A stretch of DNA of 12,071 nucleotides from positions 1 to 12,071 of the forward strand of contig JAZNJA010000037.1 in assembly GCA_045577755.1 (NCBI GenBank), in the 5' to 3' direction. The translations under genes and the position numbers were made by a program. This stretch comes from CAMEON01 sp045577755 (GTDB lineage Bacteria > Bacillota > Clostridia > Oscillospirales > CAG-272). Positions 5,901-12,071 of this stretch are shown here, in pieces (the stretch's first letter is position 1; every line of letters begins with the position of its first letter). The notes below the pieces were generated by a model. The model was given only the letters and a program-made list of their open reading frames with translations. It searched no databases and was not told where the DNA came from.

Positions 5901-6965
5901 TCAGAGGATCTCCTGGGGCGCCACTTTAGGGGCAGGCTTCTTGGGAGCGGGAGCCTTCTCTGCGGGAGTCTTCTCAACGGCAGGCTTCTCGGCGGGGACA
6001 TCGGTGGCGACCTCCTTGATGGAAGCCACCAGGGCGCCCACGTTCTGGATCTCAGAGGGGATGATGATCTTGGTGGCCTGGCCGTTAGCAACCTTCTCCA
6101 GAGCCTCGAAGCTCTTGATGGTCAGCACGGCCTGGGAGGGGTTGGCCTCGTTGATCATGCGGATACCGGCGGCGGTTGCCTCCTGGACCTGGCGGATAGC
6201 CTCGGCTTCACCCTCTGCCTGGCGGATAGCGGTCTCCTTCTGGGCCTCGGCGCGGAGGATGGCAGCTTGCTTCTCGGCCTCTGCCTTCAGAATGGCGGCC
6301 TCCTTCTGACCCTCGGCCACCAGGATGGCGGACTTCTTCTCACCCTCGGCGCGGAGGATGGACTCGCGGCGCTCACGCTCGGCCTTCATCTGCTTCTCCA
6401 TGGCGTCCTGGATCTCCTTGGGAGGGATGATGTTCTTCAGCTCCACGCGGGTAACCTTGATACCCCAGGGATCGGTGGCCTCGTCCAGGATCGCGCGCAT
6501 CTGGGTGTTGATGAGGTCGCGGGATGTCAGGGTGGCATCCAGCTCCAGCTCGCCGATGATGTTACGGAGAGTGGTGGAGGTCAGGTTCTCGATAGCGGTC
6601 ATGGGGGTGGTATGACCGTAGGCGTAGAGCTTACAGTCGGTGATCTGGAAGAAGACAACGGTGTCGATCTGCATACGGACGTTATCCTTGGTGATGACGG
6701 GCTGGGGAGGGAAATCGGCTACCTGCTCCATGAGGTTGATCTTCTTGGCGACCTTCTGGAGGAAGGGGACGGTGAACTTGATACCGCCCGTGGTCCAGGT
6801 CTTGCGGTAGGAGCCCAGATGCTCCACCACGTAGGCCTTGCCCTGGGGGACGATGTGGATATTGGCGATAATGATGATGGCAATCACAGCGACGACGGCC
6901 ACGATGAGGATGGCGGGAAGAGCGCCTCCTGCCAGAGCGAGGGTAAGAGCTTGGATGTTCAGCAT
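5901..6965 (-). CDS. SPFH/Band 7 (stomatin/paraslipin, QmcA-like) membrane scaffold protein
   Basis: The 354-residue product starts with one membrane segment (about 14-35), directly followed by the typical NIHIVPQGKAYVVEHLG entry into an SPFH domain (36-190; TTGGIKFTVPFLQKV, VITKDNVRMQIDTVVFFQI, GIKVTRVELKNIIPP). An Ala/Glu/Lys-rich coiled-coil (190-275) contains a run of 11-residue repeats. A hydrophobic, Ser-containing region (290-320) and a Pro/Ala/Lys-rich tail (323-354) close the protein. SPFH proteins form large ring or cage oligomers that organise membrane microdomains and often pair with NfeD. Here the NfeD gene is 39 nt upstream, a classic pairing. AAAGGA lies 7 nt before the ATG. 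A small 6-bp hairpin (6981-6997) sits in the gap. The tail is compositionally biased and is probably disordered. Confidence 0.93.
   Translation of the reverse strand: MLNIQALTLALAGGALPAILIVAVVAVIAIIIIANIHIVPQGKAYVVEHLGSYRKTWTTGGIKFTVPFLQKVAKKINLMEQVADFPPQPVITKDNVRMQIDTVVFFQITDCKLYAYGHTTPMTAIENLTSTTLRNIIGELELDATLTSRDLINTQMRAILDEATDPWGIKVTRVELKNIIPPKEIQDAMEKQMKAERERRESILRAEGEKKSAILVAEGQKEAAILKAEAEKQAAILRAEAQKETAIRQAEGEAEAIRQVQEATAAGIRMINEANPSQAVLTIKSFEALEKVANGQATKIIIPSEIQNVGALVASIKEVATDVPAEKPAVEKTPAEKAPAPKKPAPKVAPQEIL
6189..6350 (-). repeat. Tandem 11-residue (33-nt) coiled-coil repeats inside the SPFH gene
   Basis: Residues 206-259 read as consecutive units AEGEKKSAILV, AEGQKEAAILK, AEAEKQAAILR, AEAQKETAIRQ and the shorter AEGEAEAIRQ. 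The period of 11 residues favours a nearly straight right-handed coiled coil, as seen in SPFH cages. The DNA units are similar but not identical, so they are old enough to have diverged. Confidence 0.85.
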
Positions 6966-7004
6966 AGTGCTTTCCTTTCTGACGGAATACGTCCGTCCGC
7001 GTAA

Positions 7005-7517
7005 TTAAGACTTGGGGCGGCAGATGAGCTTGGAGCCCTCTACCCGTACGATCTCCACCCATTCGCCCTTCTCGGCGGTGACGGCGGGATCCTCCATGCG
7101 GGCGGCCCAGAGCTGTCCGTTGATCTTGGCGACACCGCTGGGGAGGCCGTTGTCGATATCCTCCTCCACCTGGGCAAGCTTCCCTGCCATGGCGTCCACG
7201 TTGGTCTTCTCGATCTTGCTTCGTTTCTTCATCATGGGACGGAAGACGGCGAAGGAGAGGATCAGACCGATCACGGTCAAGGCCACGAACACGGTGAGCT
7301 GGATCCAAAACTTGACGTCGAAGAAGGACAGGATCAATGAGACGAAGGCACCGGGGGCGAACCAGATCGCCACCAGATCGGCTGTTTGTCCCTCAATGAT
7401 CAGAGTCAGGACGACGATACCGAACCAGAGGATCGGGAGTCCCAGAGCCATCCAATTGAATTCGGCGGGGGGAGCGGACGTTTGGGTCAAGGCGGACACG
7501 ATACTGTAAGCGATCAT
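7005..7517 (-). CDS. NfeD-family membrane protein (short form)
   Basis: The 170-residue protein has hydrophobic segments at about 24-42, 48-66 and 70-94, then a basic linker (KKRSK) and a C-terminal OB-fold domain (about 106-168). In that domain GKLAQVEEDIDNG, SGVAKINGQLWAAR, KGEWVEIVRVEG and LICRP follow the usual NfeD pattern. It lacks the N-terminal serine-protease domain of long NfeD proteins, so it is the short type that pairs with stomatin/SPFH proteins in membrane homeostasis. AAAGGAGG (complement of 7526-7533) is 8 nt before the ATG. It is the first gene of the operon, immediately downstream of a perfect promoter and 39 nt ahead of the SPFH gene. Confidence 0.92.
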   Translation of the reverse strand: MIAYSIVSALTQTSAPPAEFNWMALGLPILWFGIVVLTLIIEGQTADLVAIWFAPGAFVSLILSFFDVKFWIQLTVFVALTVIGLILSFAVFRPMMKKRSKIEKTNVDAMAGKLAQVEEDIDNGLPSGVAKINGQLWAARMEDPAVTAEKGEWVEIVRVEGSKLICRPKS

Positions 7518-7579
7518 GCGTACTGCCTCCTTTCGGAACTTGATATGTATCCAAGCGGCTTTCCTTGGATTGTGTCTTG

Positions 7580-7608
7580 ATTATACCACATAATCACTTG
7601 ATTGTCAA
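7580..7608 (-). promoter_or_regulatory. Perfect sigma-A promoter of the NfeD-SPFH operon
   Basis: On the minus strand, TTGACA (7603-7608) and TATAAT (7580-7585) are separated by 17 nt, again an exact consensus. The start point should be near 7573, giving a leader of roughly 55 nt. No promoter was seen inside the four-gene operon. Confidence 0.88.
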
Positions 7609-7681
7609 TAGGGTTTGCGAAACTTTTTGATTTTTTTCGGTGCTTCCCCGATGCTTCCCCGGTGATGGGCTGCAGGAGGAG

Positions 7682-7712
7682 AAAAAAACACCCCCACCCT
7701 TGCGGGTGGGGG
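7682..7712 (-). terminator. Intrinsic terminator of the giant surface protein gene
   Basis: A perfect 9-bp G/C stem (7691-7699 with 7704-7712, loop TTGC) is followed on the minus strand by TGTTTTTTT. It lies 77 nt after the stop codon of the giant gene and separates it from the NfeD promoter. The flanking non-coding stretch 7609-7788 also holds an 11-bp tandem repeat (TGCTTCCCCG at 7641-7650 and 7652-7661) and a 15-bp palindrome (7721-7735) of unknown role. Confidence 0.9.
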
Positions 7713-7788
7713 CTTCCTTATGTAATCAGATTACAATCGGATACGCTTGTTCCGGGTAACCGGACAGCTCTCAAGGTCTCCTGTTCGA

Positions 7789-10700
7789 TTAAGCCTGAGC
7801 AGAGACGGTGAAGGAACCGACGGTTTCGGGGAACATGGTCCAGAAGTTCAGGGTGATGATCTCGCCTGCCTTCACAGCCAGGACGTAGTTGCCATCCTCG
7901 TCGTTAACCCAGTCGGAGGAGTTACCGGACAGGCTGACCAGAGCGCCCTCGGGACGGGAGATGACCAGGGTAACGTCCTCGGTTGCCACGTAGTCGTAGT
8001 AAACGTCGACGGTATCCTGACCGCCGGTGGTGATCTCATAGGTGAAGGGGAGAGACTCGATCACGGTGTTGGTGGGGCCTGCGGGCTCCTCAGGCTCCTC
8101 GGGCTCCTCGGGAACCACGAGCTCAACGTTCAGACCGTAGCTGCCTGCGCCGGACAGGTAAGCGGTGACGATCTGCAGGGTATAGGTACCGGGGGTCAGG
8201 TAAGCCATACCGGTGCCCAGCTGGACGCCCATAGCGTTGTAGACGCGGACCAGGAAGTCGCCTAAGAACTTATAATCGCCCTCGACATCCACGGTGAAGC
8301 TGGCCTCGAAGCCGCCCTCAGCGAAGATCGCGTCGGTAACGTTGACAGTGTTATTGCCAACAACGATGACAACGTCCTCAACCACGGGCTCGTCGGGATC
8401 GGGCTCGTCGCCGCCGCCGATCTCACCCTCGGTGAACTCATAGGTAATGACCCAGTCAGCTTTGGTCAGGGCACCAACATAGAATCTGGTGGTCTCGCCC
8501 TCTGCCAGATCAATGGAGAAGGAAGCGCCCTCGGCGTTGTCGTAGTAATCTACGTAAGGACCGCCCACAGGAGGCCAAGCGTCACAAGTGTCAACGTCGA
8601 ATGCACCCAGACCTGCAGGCAGGTAGAAGGTGTAGGTACCCGAAGCGGTAGCGGTAAACTCGACCACGTCGACCCAGCTGTAGGTATCGGTGGTGGTCAC
8701 CTGGATCTCGTTAGCGGTGGGCTCGTCGGGAATCTCGGGCTCGTCAGCCTTTGCGATCTCAGCGGTAACAGCGTCAAGACGGACCTGAGCGGCCAGGGTG
8801 GGGATCACAAAGGTATCAACGGGAGCGTCAAACACAACGGTGATGACCATGCCCTCGGTGGTAACGGTAATGCCTTCCAGATTCTTCAGGCTGTCGTTCA
8901 GCGCGGTCACGTACTTGGAAGCGTCGCAAGCGAAGACCAGCTTAGACATGGTAACACCGGAGAAGACCAGCTCGGAATTAGCGTAGAAGCGGGCAGGATT
9001 CGCATAGTCAGCAACATTGGTGCTAGAGGCACCCTTGTTGTTGGTGACAACGAAGTCGCCGTTGGACCAGACCTGCTTGTCGGCATTCTGCTCGTCTCTG
9101 TTGTCCTTGTTAGCGAAATCGATGGTGACAGAGTTCTCATCGGGAGTCTCGGGAACCTCAGGCTCCTCGCCGGGAACCACGGAATCCAGGGTGCAGCCCT
9201 GAGCAAACTCGATCTTGCTGTAGTAGTTGGTCAGAGAGCCGGTAACGGTGATGGTATCACCGGCCTTCAGATTCTGGGCACCCTCGCCGGCAAGGCGGAA
9301 GGCCAGGATGGGCTTGTCAGCCATATCGCCGATCTGCATCCAGACGGAGATATTGTGGTACTGATCGCTCCAAGCGGTGTCGATGGAGGTGATCACACCG
9401 GTGAGAGTGTAGGTACCCTCAAGAGTCTCGCCCTCGGCCAGGCCGTAAGCGGCGTTGACGATCTCCTCGGGGGTGGAGGGCAGAGGCTTCACGTAGTCGG
9501 GATCAGCCGCGCCGCAGATACCGCAGGTACCCTCGACGAAGTTGTGACCGGCAGCCTCCACCTCGTCAGCGACGTAGGAATCGCCGCAAGCGCAGGTGTA
9601 GGTGGTGTAGCCCTTGTCGGTACAGGTGGGATCGGTCACGACGGCGGTATAGTCGTGCTGATGCTCGGGCTCGTCGACCTTCTCAGCGCCGATGAACTCG
9701 ATGGAGTAAACCAGAGCGAAGCCGCCGGGCAGAGAGTCGTGAGTCAGGAACACGGGACCGTTGTAGTCGATACCGGTCAGGTCGATCTCGAAGGCCTTAA
9801 CAGCCCAGCCGTGGAGCTCGTAGGTAGCGGCGGCAATGATGGTGTCCTCGTTGGGGGACATCTGCATATGCTTGTCTGCGCTGACCAGAGCGAAGCGGTT
9901 GTTCGCGTTGTTGGCGTACAGATCCTGGGTGCCGGGGCCGTTATCGGAGCCCCACATGATGACGACCTTGGAATACTTGGACAGGTCGATGTTGCCCAGA
10001 GCGATGGAGCCCTGGTGCAGCAGAGCGGCAGAATCAACACCGCCGGCAGCGACCATGGGGGAGTTGGGATGGCCGTCCTTGCCCACCAGAGTGGTGCAGT
10101 GACCCGAGATCACCCACTGATCCTGGGGGATCACCAGGGTCTCGACCTCGGGGACCACAGGCTCCTCGGGAGCAGCAATATCCAGAGCGGGAACGTCGAT
10201 AGCGGAGTAACCGCCAACAGCCACGGAATCAAACTTGAAGGAGCCGGCGCGAGCCACGAAGCCGACCTGGCACTCGCAGGTGTCAGCGATCAGGGTGTTC
10301 TCGATGGTCTCGACAGTACCATTCTTCAGGGTAATGACGGCCTTCTGAGCGAAGCCGTTCTTAGGAGTAACCTCGTTGATGTCCTCGTAAACAACGGAGC
10401 CGGACAGATCAATGGTAGCGTAGGTCACGCCGTCGACCAGGACGGAAACGGTGAAGCCGTTGTCAGCCAGGGTCAGCTCGGTGCCGGGGGCATCGATGGT
10501 GATCATCTTGTTACCAACGCGGGTGACGTTCTCAGCGTTGTAGTACTTGATCATAAGGGACAGCTGGCCGCCCTGCAGACGAGCATAGATGCCCGCGCCG
10601 CCCATTGCGCCTGCGCTGTCGGTCTCATAGTAGTTGTTGATCTTGTAGAAGCCGCCGGCGGGATCGAACTTCTCAATGATCTCGTCGGAGTTCACGACCT

Positions 10701-12071
10701 TGTAGCCGCGGACGAACATCCAGCCTGCAGCGTTGCTGTCGATGACGTTGGCCTTGATGAAGTAGCGGCCGTTGACGTCAGCGTACATATCGTTGATGGA
10801 GGTCAGGTGGTAGAGCTTACCCTCGCCGTTAGCCTCAACGCCGGAACCGGGCAGAGGCAGCTCGGTGACGAAGAAGTTGCCCAGATCGGAGGCATCCATG
10901 GTGGTGCCGACCTCGTTGGCGTTCACGTCGGACACGAAGCTGTCGGTGATGTCCTTAGCCTTCTCGGGAGCGATAACGGTGACCTCGTTCAAGCAGACCA
11001 CGTTACCGTCAGCATCCTTGTACAGAACGCGGACGACGGTCTCGCCGTCGAAGTCAGTGGTATCGATGCGGATCTTCATACGGGAGCCGGACACACCGCC
11101 CAGGGTGACAGCGGCATCCAGAACGCCCTGCTCGGTCTCGTGGGTCCAAGCATCATCGAAGATGGGAGCGTTCATACCAACCTGGTAGCCGAACTGACCG
11201 ATAGTCTCGGACTTGGTAGCGATCCACCCCCAGTAGGTCAGGCAGGTGTACTCGGAACCGACCATGTCAGCCACGAAGTCCCAATCGGGCTTGGTAGCGG
11301 CGTGGTACAGGTTCAGAGGGCTATCAGCACCGGCAGCATCGTCCTGACTGCCGTCGCCGTAGAAGAACTGGTCGAAGGACTGGTGAGCGACAACTTCCTT
11401 GTCAGCGTCCCACATGGGAGCCTTATAGGTCTCGAAGTCGTACTCCATAGCGTACTCGGCAGAGTTGAAGAATGCCATGTAAGCGACATCCAGGAAGGTG
11501 CCCTCAGCGGGAACGTCCACGAAGAAGTCGTAACGCATATGGCCGACGGTAGCCTCGGTCATGTAGGGGGCGACAACGGAAAGATCGAAGATCAGCAGGT
11601 TCCACTCGCTATCGGTGTTGTAGCTGAACACGAAGGACTTACCGCCCTCGGGACCTGCACCGTTGCCGATGAAGATCTCACCGTTCAGGTTGGTGTTGGT
11701 GCGGTAGCGGAGAGCCAGGTACTTGGGCATCTCGCCGATATTGCCTGCGGTCATGAACCAGGGATCGCCACCCTTGGCGGTCAGGCTGATGTAGCCGTCC
11801 TTCAGCTCGGCGGCGGTGTTGCTGGCACCGGAGACGTTGGCCAGCTCGTTCAGAGCCTCAGCATCCAGGATCCAAACGGGATCAGCGGGATCCACGGGAG
11901 GATCGGTCTCGGGCTCCTGAGAGGGAACCTCGGGCTTGGGAGTCTCGGGCTCGTCGGTATCGGGAGCGGGAGTCTCGGGCTCGTCAGTACCGGGAGCGGG
12001 AGTCTCGGGCTCGTCGGTGCCGGGAGCGGGGGTCTCATCGGGCTCGGTTGCGGGAGCCTCGGTGGGGGTCT
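7789..12071 (-). CDS. Giant secreted/surface multidomain protein, N-terminus outside window
   Basis: The frame is open from the window edge to a TAA at 7789-7791, giving at least 1426 residues. A GTG at 11895 is internal, not a start. Numbering from the edge: residues 1-63 are a Pro/Glu/Thr/Asp spacer of 10-residue repeats. About 65-220 and 225-385 are two beta-rich modules. About 390-625 is a concanavalin/laminin-G-like module. About 640-795 is a CBM-like module with GSIALGNIDLSKYSKVVIMWG. Residues 803-859 are a Cys/His module. About 865-965 resembles an OB fold (TYTLTGVITSID, AGDTITVTGSL), and about 978-1107 is an uncharacterised beta module. Three PPC-like sandwiches separated by acidic Pro linkers (PEEPEEPEEP) fill about 1118-1426. 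There is no LPXTG or SLH motif at the C-terminus, so anchoring is probably N-terminal, for example as a lipoprotein. Function is inferred as carbohydrate binding or adhesion; no catalytic domain was recognised. Confidence 0.85.
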   Translation of the reverse strand, partial: TPTEAPATEPDETPAPGTDEPETPAPGTDEPETPAPDTDEPETPKPEVPSQEPETDPPVDPADPVWILDAEALNELANVSGASNTAAELKDGYISLTAKGGDPWFMTAGNIGEMPKYLALRYRTNTNLNGEIFIGNGAGPEGGKSFVFSYNTDSEWNLLIFDLSVVAPYMTEATVGHMRYDFFVDVPAEGTFLDVAYMAFFNSAEYAMEYDFETYKAPMWDADKEVVAHQSFDQFFYGDGSQDDAAGADSPLNLYHAATKPDWDFVADMVGSEYTCLTYWGWIATKSETIGQFGYQVGMNAPIFDDAWTHETEQGVLDAAVTLGGVSGSRMKIRIDTTDFDGETVVRVLYKDADGNVVCLNEVTVIAPEKAKDITDSFVSDVNANEVGTTMDASDLGNFFVTELPLPGSGVEANGEGKLYHLTSINDMYADVNGRYFIKANVIDSNAAGWMFVRGYKVVNSDEIIEKFDPAGGFYKINNYYETDSAGAMGGAGIYARLQGGQLSLMIKYYNAENVTRVGNKMITIDAPGTELTLADNGFTVSVLVDGVTYATIDLSGSVVYEDINEVTPKNGFAQKAVITLKNGTVETIENTLIADTCECQVGFVARAGSFKFDSVAVGGYSAIDVPALDIAAPEEPVVPEVETLVIPQDQWVISGHCTTLVGKDGHPNSPMVAAGGVDSAALLHQGSIALGNIDLSKYSKVVIMWGSDNGPGTQDLYANNANNRFALVSADKHMQMSPNEDTIIAAATYELHGWAVKAFEIDLTGIDYNGPVFLTHDSLPGGFALVYSIEFIGAEKVDEPEHQHDYTAVVTDPTCTDKGYTTYTCACGDSYVADEVEAAGHNFVEGTCGICGAADPDYVKPLPSTPEEIVNAAYGLAEGETLEGTYTLTGVITSIDTAWSDQYHNISVWMQIGDMADKPILAFRLAGEGAQNLKAGDTITVTGSLTNYYSKIEFAQGCTLDSVVPGEEPEVPETPDENSVTIDFANKDNRDEQNADKQVWSNGDFVVTNNKGASSTNVADYANPARFYANSELVFSGVTMSKLVFACDASKYVTALNDSLKNLEGITVTTEGMVITVVFDAPVDTFVIPTLAAQVRLDAVTAEIAKADEPEIPDEPTANEIQVTTTDTYSWVDVVEFTATASGTYTFYLPAGLGAFDVDTCDAWPPVGGPYVDYYDNAEGASFSIDLAEGETTRFYVGALTKADWVITYEFTEGEIGGGDEPDPDEPVVEDVVIVVGNNTVNVTDAIFAEGGFEASFTVDVEGDYKFLGDFLVRVYNAMGVQLGTGMAYLTPGTYTLQIVTAYLSGAGSYGLNVELVVPEEPEEPEEPAGPTNTVIESLPFTYEITTGGQDTVDVYYDYVATEDVTLVISRPEGALVSLSGNSSDWVNDEDGNYVLAVKAGEIITLNFWTMFPETVGSFTVSAQA
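9493..9663 (-). other. Cys/His-rich module of the giant protein
   Basis: Within the giant protein, a 57-residue segment has the order H-x-H-D-Y, PTCTDKGYTTYTCACGDSY, AAGHNF, GTCGICGAAD. Cys and His are otherwise scarce in the protein, so five Cys and three His here suggest a bound metal (probably zinc) or disulfides. Similar 'HDYT..V..PTCT..GYTTYTC.CG' units recur in secreted proteins of gut Clostridia; this statement is from memory. It sits between a CBM-like module and the OB-fold-like module. Confidence 0.75.
11938..12057 (-). repeat. 30-bp tandem repeats encoding a P/E/T/D-rich spacer
   Basis: Four consecutive 30-bp units (11938-11967, 11968-11997, 11998-12027, 12028-12057) encode, from the N-terminal side, APATEPDETP, APGTDEPETP, APGTDEPETP and APDTDEPETP. 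Three are nearly identical in DNA and the fourth (12028-12057) is diverged. The array may continue past the window edge. This is a typical flexible stalk that holds surface modules away from the cell wall, and such arrays readily change copy number. Confidence 0.9.

Noticed and set aside
5895..7004. 369-codon open frame on the + strand opposite the SPFH gene
   Set aside because: Its Leu/Gly/Asp repeats are the antisense reading of the SPFH coiled-coil repeats. The minus strand has the complete SPFH domain, a start and a ribosome binding site.
7721..7735. 15-bp palindrome TGTAATC-A-GATTACA as a repressor operator
   Set aside because: It lies between a stop codon and its terminator, not at a promoter, so an operator role has no support. 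It is kept only as a note with the terminator.
11893..11895. GTG as the true start of the giant protein
   Set aside because: The frame remains open and coding-like through the repeat spacer to the window edge, and no ribosome binding site or signal peptide follows this codon.
11938..12057. Possible CRISPR-like array (30-bp repeats)
   Set aside because: The units are directly adjacent without spacers and keep the reading frame of a P/E/T/D-rich protein spacer.

Overview
The window looks like a chromosomal segment of a fairly GC-rich anaerobic Firmicute, most likely a gut Clostridia/Oscillospiraceae-type bacterium. The reasons are strong GGAGG-type ribosome binding sites, sigma-A promoters with perfect TTGACA-N17-TATAAT boxes, U-tailed intrinsic terminators, a cytosolic GH78-like glycosidase, and a very large secreted multidomain protein with Pro/Glu/Thr linkers and a Cys/His module. 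This is inferred from the sequence alone; no rRNA or other taxonomic marker is present.

Layout. (1) 1-163: the 3' end of a small, probably flavodoxin-like gene on the + strand, meeting the next gene tail to tail over a shared bidirectional terminator. (2) 303-3585: a divergent sugar-metabolism pair. A TIM-barrel sugar isomerase/epimerase-like gene (- strand) and a 740-residue GH78-like alpha-L-rhamnosidase (+ strand) are driven by two back-to-back perfect consensus promoters, with an inverted repeat over the glycosidase -35 box. A Cof-type HAD phosphatase gene (3640-4404) follows the glycosidase, separated from it by a hairpin. (3) 4429-5131: a roughly 700-bp AT-rich island holding one small orphan gene (148 aa) with its own terminator, bounded by near-identical inverted repeats of about 35 bp. 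It resembles a non-autonomous mobile cassette without a transposase and is the most unusual item in the window. (4) 5150-7517: a four-gene minus-strand operon in the order NfeD, SPFH/stomatin (QmcA-like), DUF6054-like protein, small membrane protein, all downstream of one perfect consensus promoter. It is a membrane-organisation or stress cluster. (5) 7691-12071: terminator and most of a giant secreted or surface protein gene (- strand) whose 5' end lies beyond the window. Its N-terminal part is a 10-residue-repeat P/E/T/D-rich spacer, followed by several beta-rich, putatively carbohydrate-binding modules, a Cys/His-rich module, an OB-fold-like module and three C-terminal PPC-like sandwiches.

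How the parts may work together: the glycosidase (cytosolic, no signal peptide), isomerase-like protein and HAD phosphatase fit intracellular processing of an imported rhamnose-containing or related glycoside. The NfeD/SPFH operon is an independent envelope unit. The giant protein probably projects from the cell surface and may bind polysaccharide. No tRNA, rRNA, CRISPR array or transposase gene was seen.
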